64,000 nucleotides of DNA from an uncultured Pseudomonadota bacterium (GTDB lineage Bacteria > Pseudomonadota > Gammaproteobacteria > Burkholderiales > SG8-39), in NCBI GenBank assembly GCA_903829815.1, contig CAIKRR010000014.1, forward strand, positions 145,024 through 209,023. Reading direction: 5' to 3'. The translations under genes and the position numbers were made by a program. The stretch's first letter is position 1; each line of letters begins with the position of its first letter. A model generated the notes under the pieces. It did not search any database, was not told the DNA's origin, and saw only the letters and a program-made list of their open reading frames with translations. Below are positions 26,357 to 36,005 of this stretch, in pieces.

Positions 26357-27517
26357 TTGAGCGACACCCATTATCTCGACCTGCCTTTCTTCGACGCACG
26401 ACACCGACAATTGGCCCGCGATCTCGACCAGTGGGCGAGCGAGACCTTGCCCGGCCTGCACGGCAGCGATACCGATACCCATTGCAAGGCCCTGGTCAGG
26501 GCGCTCGGCCGCGCAGGCTGGCTGCGCCATGCGGTACCCGATAGCCACGGCGGAGCGCTCCCTGTACTGGACTCCCGCTCGATTTGCCTGATCAGGGAGA
26601 CCCTGGCCCGGCACGACGGGCTCGCAGACTTTGCCTTCGCGATGCAGGGACTCGGTTCTGGCGCCATCTCGCTCGCCGGCAATGAAGATCAGCGCGCCCG
26701 CTACCTGCCCCGCGTTGCCAGCGGCCAGGCGATTGCCGCCTTTGCACTCTCCGAACCCGAAGCGGGGTCCGATGTCGCTGCCATGAGCCTCGCGGCTACG
26801 CCCGAGGGCGACGGGTATCGACTGGACGGCACCAAGACCTGGATATCCAACGGTGGTATCGCCGATTACTACACGGTCTTCGCGCGCACTGGCGAGGCAC
26901 CCGGCGCAAGGGGCATCAGCGCATTTCTCGTTGATGCCGACACCCCGGGGCTCACGATCGCCGAGCGGATCGATGTCATTGCGCCGCATCCGCTCGCCAC
27001 GCTGCGCTTCACTGACTGCAAGGTAAGTGCTGCCCAACGCCTGGGCGATCCGGGCCAGGGCTTCAAGATCGCCATGATGACGCTGGACATCTTCCGTGCT
27101 TCGGTGGCCGCAGCGGCCCTTGGCTTTGCACGTCGTGCGCTCGATGAAGCGCTGGCTCATGCCCGCTCGCGCGGCATGTTCGGCCAGGTACTGGCCGACT
27201 TTCAACTCACCCAGGCAGCGCTCGCGGAGATGGATACTGCCATCGACGCCGCAGCGCTCCTGACCTATCGCGCAGCATGGCTGCGTGATGTGCGTGGCGA
27301 ACGGGCGACGCGCGAGGCCGCCATGGCCAAGATGGTTGCCACCGAAGAAGCTCAGAAAGTGATCGACCGCGCGGTCCAGATGTTCGGTGGCCGCGGCGTC
27401 GTGAGCGGTGCACCGGTGGAACGGCTCTACCGCGAAATCAGGGCACTGCGCATCTACGAGGGTGCAACCGAAGTGCAGAAACTCATCATTGCTCGGGAAT
27501 TGCTGAGGTCAGCATGA
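26357..27517 (+). CDS. Acyl-CoA dehydrogenase
   Basis: A 386-residue FAD-dependent acyl-CoA dehydrogenase. Signatures: [57 protein letters not shown], and the catalytic glutamate in [10 protein letters not shown]. The start is TTG at 26357 by family length; there is no nearby ATG that fits. It overlaps the ligase gene by ATGA, so the two are coupled. It would dehydrogenate a CoA thioester made by the ligase pathway. Confidence 0.88.
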   Translation: MSDTHYLDLPFFDARHRQLARDLDQWASETLPGLHGSDTDTHCKALVRALGRAGWLRHAVPDSHGGALPVLDSRSICLIRETLARHDGLADFAFAMQGLGSGAISLAGNEDQRARYLPRVASGQAIAAFALSEPEAGSDVAAMSLAATPEGDGYRLDGTKTWISNGGIADYYTVFARTGEAPGARGISAFLVDADTPGLTIAERIDVIAPHPLATLRFTDCKVSAAQRLGDPGQGFKIAMMTLDIFRASVAAAALGFARRALDEALAHARSRGMFGQVLADFQLTQAALAEMDTAIDAAALLTYRAAWLRDVRGERATREAAMAKMVATEEAQKVIDRAVQMFGGRGVVSGAPVERLYREIRALRIYEGATEVQKLIIARELLRSA

Positions 27518-29175
27518 AATCACAGCCCCCTGCTTCTTCGACGACGGCCCATGTGGATACCTTTGCGCGCGACAACCTGCCGCCGCTCGACCAATGGCCT
27601 GACATCACGCTCGATCTGCCCGAACTGGCCTACCCGGCCCGGCTCAACTGCGCGGTCGAACTGCTCGATCGCAATGTGATCGAAGGCCGCGGCGAGCAAG
27701 CAGCCATTCACGCAACCGGTCCTGATGGCACGGTGATCACGGCCAGCTACCGGCAGGTGCTGGCGCGTGCCAACCAGATCGCACGCGTACTGCGCGATGA
27801 TCTTGGCCTGGTACCGGGCACGCGCATTCTGCTGCGCGGCCCCAACAACCCGATGATGGCAACCTGCTGGTTCGCCGTGATCAAGGCCGGGTGCATTGCC
27901 GTCGCCACGATGCCGCTGCTGCGAGCCAAGGAACTGCAGCCGGTCATCGACAGGGCCGCGGTCACGATTGCCCTGTGCGACAGCAATCTGCGCGACGAAA
28001 TGGAACGCGTCCAGGCGGTTTGTCCGTCGCTGCAGCGGGTGCTCTACTTCAACGGCAACGGACCCGACTCGCTCGAAGCCGCCATCGAAGACAAACCGGT
28101 CGACTTCGAAAACATTGATACTGCCCTGGATGATGTCGCCCTGATTGCCTTCACCTCGGGCACGACCGGGCAACCCAAGGGGACCCTGCACTTCCATCGC
28201 GACGTGATGGCCATGTGCGACCTGTTCCCGCGGTCCTGCCTGAAACCCACCGCTGACGACATCTTCTGCGGCACGCCCCCGCTGGCGTTCACCTTCGGAC
28301 TCGGGGGCATGCTCTGCTTCCCCTTCCGCTTTGGCGCATCGACCGTGCTGTCGGAAAGACTCACACCCCAGAGCCTGCTCGAGACCATCGCCCGACACAG
28401 GGCCAGCATCGTATTTACGGCCCCGACCTTCTATCGCATGATGGCGCCCCTGGTGTCAGGTCACGACCTGTCAAGTCTGCGCAAGGCAGTCTCCGCGGGT
28501 GAGGCGCTGCCCGATGCGACGAGGCAACTGTTCAAGGATGCCACCGGCATCGAGATCCTCGACGGCCTGGGTGCCACCGAGATGATCCACATCTTCGTGT
28601 CGCACACCGAACAAAGCGTTCGACGCGGGGCAACCGGCCACGCCATCCGCGGCTACCAGGTGGCCGTGCTCGATGATGACGGTCGGCCCTGCCCACCCGG
28701 AACCGTGGGGCGGCTTGCCGTCAGGGGCGCCACGGGGTGTCGCTACCTGGCCGACCCGCGTCAGGCCGACTATGTGCAGAACGGCTGGAACATCACGGGC
28801 GACGCCTACCGGATGGACGAGGATGGCTACCTCTACTACGAGGCACGTATCGATGACATGATCATCTCGGCCGGGTACAACATCGCCGGCCCAGAAGTCG
28901 AGGGGGCCCTGTTGATGCATCCGGCGGTTGCCGAGTGTGGGGTGGTCGGCAAGCCGGATGTCGAGCGCGGGCAGATCGTGATGGCCTTTGTCGTGCTCAA
29001 GGACGGGCACATCGCCGATGCCGCCATGGCACGCAGCCTGCAAGACCATGTAAAAGCCACCGTGGCACCCTACAAGTATCCGCGCGAAGTGGCATTCGTG
29101 GCTGCGCTGCCACGAACCGAAACCGGCAAGGTGCAGCGCTTCAGGCTGCGTCAGATGGCAGCGGGTGGGGCCTGA
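27514..29175 (+). CDS. AMP-forming aromatic acid-CoA ligase (2-aminobenzoate/benzoate-CoA ligase family)
   Basis: A 553-residue adenylating enzyme that activates an acid as the CoA thioester. Core motifs are [22 protein letters not shown], the [20 protein letters not shown] hinge region and [10 protein letters not shown] with the catalytic lysine. The N-terminal [12 protein letters not shown] and the overall pattern match benzoate/2-aminobenzoate-CoA ligases rather than fatty-acid ligases. It caps the hydrolase-SDR-crotonase-dehydrogenase run and is the best clue that the pathway degrades an aromatic acid as its CoA ester. The exact substrate cannot be read from sequence. Confidence 0.85.
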   Translation: MKSQPPASSTTAHVDTFARDNLPPLDQWPDITLDLPELAYPARLNCAVELLDRNVIEGRGEQAAIHATGPDGTVITASYRQVLARANQIARVLRDDLGLVPGTRILLRGPNNPMMATCWFAVIKAGCIAVATMPLLRAKELQPVIDRAAVTIALCDSNLRDEMERVQAVCPSLQRVLYFNGNGPDSLEAAIEDKPVDFENIDTALDDVALIAFTSGTTGQPKGTLHFHRDVMAMCDLFPRSCLKPTADDIFCGTPPLAFTFGLGGMLCFPFRFGASTVLSERLTPQSLLETIARHRASIVFTAPTFYRMMAPLVSGHDLSSLRKAVSAGEALPDATRQLFKDATGIEILDGLGATEMIHIFVSHTEQSVRRGATGHAIRGYQVAVLDDDGRPCPPGTVGRLAVRGATGCRYLADPRQADYVQNGWNITGDAYRMDEDGYLYYEARIDDMIISAGYNIAGPEVEGALLMHPAVAECGVVGKPDVERGQIVMAFVVLKDGHIADAAMARSLQDHVKATVAPYKYPREVAFVAALPRTETGKVQRFRLRQMAAGGA

Positions 29176-29223
29176 GCCTGTATTGAAAGCAGGGCAGGAG
29201 GCGGGTCGAGCGAAGGGGCGAGC

Positions 29224-29244
29224 GCAGGGTAGGGGAAACCCTGC
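29224..29244. terminator. Hairpin between convergent ligase and DUF3891 genes
   Basis: GCAGGGT and ACCCTGC form a perfect 7-bp stem with a 7-base loop in the 83-base gap between two convergent genes. There is no T-run on either side, so it would be an imperfect or Rho-aided terminator. Confidence 0.42.
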
Positions 29245-29258
29245 CGGTGGGCGAGCCT

Positions 29259-30089
29259 TCAGTCGGCAAGCAGGGTGAATGCCTGGCGCGCAACCGGCGC
29301 CCGGGCGACCCGCGCAACCCAGTCGGCCACGCCGGCATCGCTGACCGGTTCGACCCAGCGGCCCTCGAATTCGAACTGCAGCCCCGACTGCTCGAAAGGA
29401 AACGGGCTCAAGGCGTAGGTGGCCTCGGCAACCGGACGTACGACGATGGTGGCATCACGGTCACGTGCCATCGGCACATGGGGGAAGACGGCCTCGGCCC
29501 GATCGCCCTCGGGCGCCCGGTTGAAGTACAGTGCCAGCGTATCGAAGAACTGCAATTGTTTGTAGTTCTGCAGGATGGTTGCCTCGTCAACCCAGTGAGC
29601 GGTGGCCGGGTCGGCGAGCAATCGGGTGCGCAGCCGCGCCTGGCGCTCCAGTTCGGCCGCCAGCATGCGATCGGCCAGAGGACGATCCTGCGGGCCGATG
29701 GTGTCGATGAGGACCATGTCCGACAGCCCGTAGCGCCCGTTGTAGAGGCCCCAACTGTGCATGCTCGAGAGCAGTCCGGCATAGGGGTGATGGCGCTCGT
29801 TGAAATCGGGCGAACCGGCGCTGGTGCCGACGATGCGCTCAGCGGGCGTTTCGATCAGGTTCCAGGGCAAGCCAGTGGCCGGATCGATGTCGGGTGAGGC
29901 ATCAAAGTCCATCCAGCCCCGATCGTGATTGTCGATCATGTAGAGCATGACTTCACGCGGCTGCACCGGCTCGAACTGGCTGTTGCCGAAGACCCGTGCG
30001 AAGCGGCCGGCGAGCGTGGTGTGTTCTATCATGCGCATCATGAAGCGCGCCTGGGCTGCGCCTTGCTTCGCCGGAGCCTGGATGATCAT
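29259..30089 (-). CDS. DUF3891-family protein
   Basis: A 276-residue soluble protein that I assign to the DUF3891 family; its function is unknown. It is rich in His/Asp patches such as YMIDNHDRGWMDFD, DFNERHHPYAGLLSSMHSWG and a long ELERQARLRTRLL helix, suggestive of an HD-like metal-binding helical fold, but I cannot confirm that. The ATG at 30089 (MIIQAPAKQG) follows GAGGGCG; the frame is open to 30161. It lies on the opposite strand inside the catabolic island and shares a 70-base divergent promoter region with the opine-dehydrogenase-like gene. Confidence 0.72.
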   Translation of the reverse strand: MIIQAPAKQGAAQARFMMRMIEHTTLAGRFARVFGNSQFEPVQPREVMLYMIDNHDRGWMDFDASPDIDPATGLPWNLIETPAERIVGTSAGSPDFNERHHPYAGLLSSMHSWGLYNGRYGLSDMVLIDTIGPQDRPLADRMLAAELERQARLRTRLLADPATAHWVDEATILQNYKQLQFFDTLALYFNRAPEGDRAEAVFPHVPMARDRDATIVVRPVAEATYALSPFPFEQSGLQFEFEGRWVEPVSDAGVADWVARVARAPVARQAFTLLAD

Positions 30090-30159
30090 GGTGTCGCCCT
30101 CAGACGGATCGTGACCCCATGATATCGTGCAGCGCAACGCCACGGTGGAGATCACGCGC

Positions 30160-31242
30160 ATGAAGATTGCAGTCCTCGGGGGTGGCCATGGCTGCTACGC
30201 GGCGGCGGCCGATATGGCAGAACGCGGGCATGAGGTCTGGTTGTGGCGGCGCGATGGCGCTGCGCTGGCACCGCTTGTGGCAGACCCGACGATCACCCTG
30301 GTTGATGCCGCTGGAAAACGTGCGGTGCCCATTGCGGGCGCCACCCACGACATCGGCCAGGCGGTGACCGGCGCCGCACTGCTGTTCATTCCGGGTCCGG
30401 CGTTCGCCCAATGCGATATTGCCCGTCTGGCAGGGCCCTTCATGCACGACGGACAGGTGGCTTTTCTCGCCCCAGGCACCCTGGGCAGCATCGCCATGAC
30501 CCGCGTGCTGCGCGCGATGGGCGTGCGTGCCCGCGTTGCCTTTGCCGAGACCGGCACCCTGCCCTGGCTATGCCGCAAGCACGGCCCGGTCCAGGTCGCG
30601 ATCACCATGCGGGCGACGCGCCTGCCGACCGGGGTGTTTCCGGCCCGCGATGCGCCTGCCGCCCTGGCAGTGCTGCGCATGGCGTTCGACTCGATCGAGC
30701 CGATCGAAGATGCGCTCTCCGGCGCCCTGATGAACGCGGGCCCCATCATCCATCCGCCGCTCATCCTGATGAATGCGGGGCCGCTCGAATACAACGAGCG
30801 CTACGACATCCACAATGAGGGCACGCAGGCATCGGTACGCCGCGTCACCGATGCCCTGGACGCAGAACGTATCGCCATCCGCCAGGCCTTCGGCTACGGC
30901 CCCGAGCACTTTCCCTTGCGCGATCACTACGACAATGATCGCTGGATGTATGGCGATTCGCATCAACGGCTGGTCGAATCGGGCGACTGGCGTGAGCATA
31001 TCGATCTGTTGCATCACCGCTACATGCGCGAAGATGTCGAGTACGGACTGGCGCTGCTGGCGTCACTCGCACGGTACGCCGGCACGGCAGCACCTCTTGC
31101 GCACGGGCTGCTCGCCATCGCGAGCGCCATCTGCAGCACCGACTTCTCCCGAACAAGTCCTCGCACACTCACCCATCTGGGCCTCGAAGCCCTGTCCCGA
31201 CAGGCGCTGTCGGACCTGCTGCACGAGGGGCTTGCGCAGTGA
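30160..31242 (+). CDS. Opine/octopine dehydrogenase-family NAD(P)-dependent oxidoreductase
   Basis: A 360-residue two-domain dehydrogenase: N-terminal Rossmann domain (MKIAVLGGGHGCYAAAADMA) with FIPGPAFAQCDIA, then the helical octopine-dehydrogenase domain containing NAGPIIHPPLILMNAG and YNERYDIHNEGTQ. Such enzymes reductively join, or oxidatively split, amino acids and keto acids. The frame is open from 30127; the ATG at 30160 gives the clean Rossmann start. Its stop overlaps the next gene as GTGA. An amino/keto-acid step inside an aromatic CoA pathway would be unusual; substrates are unknown. Confidence 0.82.
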   Translation: MKIAVLGGGHGCYAAAADMAERGHEVWLWRRDGAALAPLVADPTITLVDAAGKRAVPIAGATHDIGQAVTGAALLFIPGPAFAQCDIARLAGPFMHDGQVAFLAPGTLGSIAMTRVLRAMGVRARVAFAETGTLPWLCRKHGPVQVAITMRATRLPTGVFPARDAPAALAVLRMAFDSIEPIEDALSGALMNAGPIIHPPLILMNAGPLEYNERYDIHNEGTQASVRRVTDALDAERIAIRQAFGYGPEHFPLRDHYDNDRWMYGDSHQRLVESGDWREHIDLLHHRYMREDVEYGLALLASLARYAGTAAPLAHGLLAIASAICSTDFSRTSPRTLTHLGLEALSRQALSDLLHEGLAQ

Positions 31243-32246
31243 CCCCCGAGCAGTCACCGGCGGTCATCGCCACGCTTGGTGCCGGACGCATGGGGCGTGG
31301 CATCGCGCACGCCTTTGCCTACGCCGGGCACGACGTATGGATGATCGACCTCAAGGATCGCGACGATACGGCGCTCGAGGGACTGCGCACCGAAGCCCTT
31401 GCCGAGATCGACGCAAGCCTTGCCGCGCTGGTCGAACTGGGCTTGTTCGATGCGGCCCACTGCCCCGCAATCCTCGCGCGCATCCACGTTGTCGGACGCA
31501 TCGAGGGCGCACAAGCCCTCGAGCGGGCCGCCATCGTCTTCGAGGGTGTACCCGAAATCCTCGAGGTCAAGCGCGAGGCGCTGCTGTGGGCTAGCGAACA
31601 TCTGCAACCAGATGCCATCCTCGCCTCGACCACATCGACGTTTCTGGTGGACACGCTCGCCGCCATGGTGCGGCACCCGGCACGCTTTCTGAACGCCCAC
31701 TGGCTGAACCCGGCCTATGTCATTCCGCTGGTAGAACTCTCGGCACACGCCGCCACGGCACCCGAGTGCATCGCCACGCTGCGCGCCATGCTCGAGCGCA
31801 TCGGCAAGGTACCCGTCCTGTGTTCGGCGGCCCCCGGATACATCGTGCCGCGCCTGCAATCGCTCATCATGAACGAGGCAGCGCGCATGATCGAAGAGGG
31901 GGTGGCGAGCGCCCAGGACATCGACCGGGCTACACGCTACGGACTGGGCTTTCGTTACGCAGCGATGGGCGTCGTTGAATTCATCGACTATGGCGGCAAC
32001 GATATCCTCTACTACGCGAGCCGCTACCTCGAGAGCGAACTGGGGCCTCGTTACGCAGCGCCCGACATCGTGCGCCGCTACATGGAAGAGGGACGCATCG
32101 GCTTGCGCAGCGGTTCGGGCTTCTACGATTACAGCGGCATCGATCAGGCCGCCTATCGCAAGGACGCGCTTGCCCGCATCCTGGCGATGCTCAAGCATCA
32201 GGGGCTTGCTCGCCCCCCGGGCTCTGCCCTTTCAAAGGAGGAATGA
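31239..32246 (+). CDS. 3-hydroxyacyl-CoA dehydrogenase (HbdA/AbmB-like)
   Basis: A 335-residue NAD-dependent dehydrogenase with the Rossmann loop LGAGRMGRGIAHAFA, the catalytic-region STTSTFLVD, the catalytic histidine in FLNAHWLNPAYVIPLVEL (usually H-F-F-N-P), and the C-terminal helical domain ending GIGLRSGSGFYDYS. The altered HWLNPAYVIP motif is seen in homologues near aromatic-CoA genes, as I recall. GTG start overlaps the preceding stop; the following gene overlaps its end, so the three are one unit. Confidence 0.85.
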   Translation: MTPEQSPAVIATLGAGRMGRGIAHAFAYAGHDVWMIDLKDRDDTALEGLRTEALAEIDASLAALVELGLFDAAHCPAILARIHVVGRIEGAQALERAAIVFEGVPEILEVKREALLWASEHLQPDAILASTTSTFLVDTLAAMVRHPARFLNAHWLNPAYVIPLVELSAHAATAPECIATLRAMLERIGKVPVLCSAAPGYIVPRLQSLIMNEAARMIEEGVASAQDIDRATRYGLGFRYAAMGVVEFIDYGGNDILYYASRYLESELGPRYAAPDIVRRYMEEGRIGLRSGSGFYDYSGIDQAAYRKDALARILAMLKHQGLARPPGSALSKEE

Positions 32247-32248
32247 CG

Positions 32249-33097
32249 ATGTCGATGTGGCTCGAAATGCTCGGCTGCGAATACCGCATGGGTTACGTGA
32301 ATGCTGGCGGCGTTCGCACCCGCTATCTCGAGGCAGGCACTGGCAAGCGCGAGACCCTGGTCTTCCTGCACGGCAGCGGTGGTTATCTGGAAGCGTACCT
32401 GCGCAACATACCGGCTCACGCCGAGCACTACCGGGTCTTTGCCATCGACATGATCGGTCATGGCTTCACCGACAAACCCGATCATCCCTACGAACCACGG
32501 CACTATGCGCAGCATCTGACCGATTTCCTCGACGCGATGGGCGTCGAGCGTGCCCACCTGTCGGGCGAGTCACTCGGTGGCTGGGTCGCCGAATACATGG
32601 CGGCCACACGTCCGGAACGCGTCGGGCGCATCATTCTGAATACTGCCGCCGGTGTCCACTACGACCCGGCCGTGAGCGAGCGGATCCGGTCGCTGTCGAT
32701 CGCAGCGGCTGCCACGCCATCGCGTGAAAACATCCGCAAACGGCTCGAATGGCTGATGCTGGACCCCTCGGTCGTCACCGATGAGATGGTCGACATGCGT
32801 TATCGGGTCTACACCCAGCCGGGCTTTGCCCGGTCGATGGAAAACATCATGTGCCTGCACACACCGGAATTCAGGCTCCCCAACCTGATGACCGACGAGG
32901 AACTGGCCCGCATCGAAGCCCCTGCGCTGGTGATGTGGACCACCCACGACCCGGGCAGCACCATCGAGGTAGGACAACGCCTCGCACGCGGTATCCGTGG
33001 TGCACAATTCCAGGTCATGGCGAACTGCGGACACTGGCCGCAGTTCGAGGATGCCGCCACCTTCAATCGGCTGCAACTGGCGTTTCTTGCGGGCTGA
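32249..33097 (+). CDS. Alpha/beta hydrolase, C-C bond hydrolase-like (MhpC family)
   Basis: A 282-residue alpha/beta hydrolase. It shows FLHGSGGYLEAYLRN (oxyanion), the nucleophile elbow GESLGGW, an acid in TTHDPGSTIEVG and the histidine in NCGHWPQFEDA. The order and the N-terminal NAGGVRTRYLEAG resemble meta-cleavage product hydrolases such as MhpC. A strong AAAGGAGGA lies just before ATG 32249, which I prefer to the overlapping ATG at 32243 because the spacing is right. Its substrate is presumably a late intermediate of the pathway. Confidence 0.82.
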   Translation: MSMWLEMLGCEYRMGYVNAGGVRTRYLEAGTGKRETLVFLHGSGGYLEAYLRNIPAHAEHYRVFAIDMIGHGFTDKPDHPYEPRHYAQHLTDFLDAMGVERAHLSGESLGGWVAEYMAATRPERVGRIILNTAAGVHYDPAVSERIRSLSIAAAATPSRENIRKRLEWLMLDPSVVTDEMVDMRYRVYTQPGFARSMENIMCLHTPEFRLPNLMTDEELARIEAPALVMWTTHDPGSTIEVGQRLARGIRGAQFQVMANCGHWPQFEDAATFNRLQLAFLAG

Positions 33098-33140
33098 GTC
33101 TTCTCGGCTCTGACTGGCCAATGCGTGAATCAATGATGGC

Positions 33141-34157
33141 ATGCTGACCGATTGCTCAAGTTCATGCCGGTTGCGTCTGCGGGTCGCAAGCCTGCTGGGC
33201 AGCGCCGCCCTGGCGGCGGCCTCTGCCAGTTGGGCGCAGCCCCAGACCTCGACAGCAAACGCCTGGCCGGTGCGTCCGGTGCGGGTCGTGGTGCCCTTCC
33301 CGCCCGGCGGACCGGCTGATATCCTGGCGCGCACGGTCACCAGTCGGCTGGCCGACGCACTGGGTCAGCAGGTGTTCACCGAAAACCGCGGTGGCGGCAA
33401 CGGCAACATCGGTACCGAACTGGTCGTGCATGCGAGCGCCGACGGCTACACATTGCTGCTGCTGCCATCGGCTGTCATCGCCAACCAGACGCTCTACGCA
33501 CGACTGCCCTTCAACGTGCAGCGTGATCTCGCACCCGTTTCACCCATTGCCGCCTTTCCCTTGATGCTGGTCACCCACCCTTCGGTGCCGGTGACCACGG
33601 TCTCCGAGCTCATTGCCCTGGCGCGTTCGCGACCCGGCGCACTCAATTACGGCTCGGCGGGGTCTGGTGGCGGGGCGCATCTGGCTGCCGAATCGTTTCG
33701 GGTAGCGGCCGGCATCCAGCTCGTGCACATCCCCTACAAGGGCACCGGGCCTGCGGTACTCGATCTGCTCGGGGGCCAGGTCTCGCTCATGTTTGCCAGC
33801 ATTCCCTCGGTCATCCAGCAGGTGCGCGCGGGCAAGCTGCGTGCACTGGCCGTTACGAGTACGCAGCGAAGCGCGGTGGCGCCCAGCGTGCCAACGCTTG
33901 CCGAGGCGGGCATCCCGGGCTATGAGCTGGTGTCCTGGTTCGGGGTAGTGGCACCCGCAGGTCTGCCCGCCGAGATCGCGCGCCGACTCAATGGCGAAAT
34001 CAGCCGCATCGTTCGAAACGCCGAGTTTCGCGAGCAGTTGCAGGCAGAAGGCGGGGAAGCACTGGCCCTGTCAGTCGACGGTTTCGGCGAATTCATCCGC
34101 ACCGAATCGCTGCGCTGGGCACGGGTGGTTCGCGACGCGGGCGCGCGGCTGGATTGA
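33141..34157 (+). CDS. Bug-family tripartite tricarboxylate transporter substrate-binding protein
   Basis: A 338-residue periplasmic receptor with a signal peptide ending near ASASWAQ. It has the Bug signatures WPVRPVRVVVPFPPGGPADILAR, ENRGGGNGNIGTELV, VHIPYKGTGPAVLDLLGGQV and WFGVVAPAGLP. Bug proteins bind organic acids and are greatly expanded in Burkholderiales. No TctA/TctB membrane partner is encoded here, which is common for orphan Bug receptors. Placement after the hydrolase suggests it binds the acid degraded by this island. Confidence 0.9.
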   Translation: MLTDCSSSCRLRLRVASLLGSAALAAASASWAQPQTSTANAWPVRPVRVVVPFPPGGPADILARTVTSRLADALGQQVFTENRGGGNGNIGTELVVHASADGYTLLLLPSAVIANQTLYARLPFNVQRDLAPVSPIAAFPLMLVTHPSVPVTTVSELIALARSRPGALNYGSAGSGGGAHLAAESFRVAAGIQLVHIPYKGTGPAVLDLLGGQVSLMFASIPSVIQQVRAGKLRALAVTSTQRSAVAPSVPTLAEAGIPGYELVSWFGVVAPAGLPAEIARRLNGEISRIVRNAEFREQLQAEGGEALALSVDGFGEFIRTESLRWARVVRDAGARLD

Positions 34158-34419
34158 TCGGTTGAACCTCAGACTCGCAAGGCATGCGCTGACCCTGCGC
34201 AAGCGTCTGTCAGAAATGTCCTCGCGCACGCTCTTTCCAGCACCCTCGAGCGGCAAGTCGGGATCATCATCAAGGTTCGCGGCATCCGGTATCCCTGAAA
34301 GGGCCTTGCCGGTGTCGCCATGCGATGTGCGCTTCGATCGCTGCATCTCCGACCATGACGCCCGTCACGGCTGCACGAACGATGAAAAAAAACCCCTGGA
34401 CAGGGAACCCGACGACATA
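34158..34419. other. Gene-free region upstream of the rpoH promoter
   Basis: About 260 bases after the Bug receptor stop with no gene I can support and no clear terminator. A GGACAGGG-type small palindrome (34393-34405, with an A-run before it) is present but has only a 2-base loop. The rpoH control elements begin at 34420. Confidence 0.5.
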
Positions 34420-34446
34420 TTGGCACTCTAATACTTCGAGTGCTAA
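34420..34446. promoter_or_regulatory. CIRCE element (HrcA operator) at rpoH
   Basis: TTGGCACTC, nine bases, GAGTGCTAA. This differs from the CIRCE consensus TTAGCACTC-N9-GAGTGCTAA at one position. It overlaps both hexamers of the rpoH promoter, so the HrcA repressor would shut off rpoH until heat or misfolded protein inactivates HrcA. hrcA itself is not in the window. Confidence 0.9.
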
Positions 34447-34449
34447 AAT
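34420..34449 (+). promoter_or_regulatory. rpoH promoter
   Basis: TTGGCA (34420-34425) and TAAAAT (34444-34449) with an 18-base spacer, each 4-5 of 6 matches to the sigma-70 consensus. Transcription would begin near 34456, leaving a leader of about 73 bases before the rpoH ATG. Confidence 0.7.
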
Positions 34450-34484
34450 CGGGTCAGCGGGTGTTGCTGCCAGTTGATGGCTGG

Positions 34485-34505
34485 AAGCCGCCCGGTGGCG
34501 GTTTT
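34485..34505 (+). promoter_or_regulatory. GC hairpin with T-run in the rpoH leader
   Basis: AAGCCGCC and GGCGGTTT pair (8 bp with one G-T) around a CGGT tetraloop, followed at once by T at 34505, making a TTTT run at 34502-34505. It ends about 11 bases before the GGAGG ribosome-binding site. It could be an attenuator or a structure that affects translation start. Confidence 0.55.
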
Positions 34506-34528
34506 CGACAGACTTGGAGGTAAGGACA

Positions 34529-35373
<845 letters not shown>

Positions 35374-35377
<4 letters not shown>

Positions 35378-35406
35378 GGGCAGACGCTACCGGCCGTTGC
35401 CCTCAG
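35374..35406. terminator. Bidirectional terminator-like inverted repeat spanning both stop codons
   Basis: CTGAGGGCA and TGCCCTCAG are exact complements (9 bp) around a 15-base loop. The rpoH stop codon (35375-35377) is in the left arm and the sco stop codon (35403-35405) in the right arm, so the shared stem serves both convergent genes. No long T-run is present. Confidence 0.6.
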
Positions 35407-36005
35407 CGCCCGGCAAGCAACTGCCGGATATCGCCGATGAGCGGTTCCAGCCCCTGCCCATGCCGCACGAACAGGCGCACGCGCCCCTGAGGGTCGAAGA
35501 CATAGCTGCCCGCCGTGTGGTTCATGGTGTAACTGTCGGGCGTGCTCCCGGGCACTTTCTCGTAAACGACCTTGAACGCCTTTGCAGTTGCGGCGATCTC
35601 GGCCGGGCTACCCCGGAGCGCCACGAACGAGGGGTCGAAGGCGGCGGCGTAGGGCCCCAGCACCTGGGCTGAATCGCGCTCGGGATCGACGGTGATGAAA
35701 ACAACCTGCAGTCTATCGCCGTCGGCGCCCAGAGCGGTCTTGAGTTCTCGCATCTCGGCCAGCGTGATCGGACACACATCCGGGCAACTGGTGTACCCGA
35801 AGAAGACACTCACCACCTTGCCCCGAAAATCAGCGAGCGTGCGCGCCTTGCCGGCCGCATCGGTCAGACTGAAGTCGCTGGCGTAACTCGCGCCGGTGAT
35901 GTCGGTATTGCGAAACGCCACCCGATCGGGCGAACAGGCCGCGAGCACAAGCGCTAGCCCGAACGCAATCAGGCTGCGCCTGACGTGCCCGCTAGAACCG
36001 GACAT
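35403..36005 (-). CDS. SCO1/SenC copper chaperone for cytochrome oxidase
   Basis: A 200-residue lipoprotein of the SCO family that delivers copper or electrons to the CuA site of CoxB. A signal with lipobox LAAC precedes the thioredoxin-like domain with [17 protein letters not shown] (Cys-x3-Cys), a conserved FITVDPERD, and the copper-ligand histidine in MNHTAGSYV. The frame is open to 36146; ATG 36005 overlaps the ctaB stop by 14 bases. It is the last gene of the oxidase assembly block. Confidence 0.92.
   Translation of the reverse strand: MSGSSGHVRRSLIAFGLALVLAACSPDRVAFRNTDITGASYASDFSLTDAAGKARTLADFRGKVVSVFFGYTSCPDVCPITLAEMRELKTALGADGDRLQVVFITVDPERDSAQVLGPYAAAFDPSFVALRGSPAEIAATAKAFKVVYEKVPGSTPDSYTMNHTAGSYVFDPQGRVRLFVRHGQGLEPLIGDIRQLLAGR

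Noticed and set aside
34393..34405. CCCCTGGACAGGG palindrome upstream of rpoH, similar to CCCCTGAACAGGG at 44722-44734 upstream of ctaC
   Set aside because: Short GC-rich palindromes of this type are expected by chance in such DNA; two copies are not enough to claim a regulator site.
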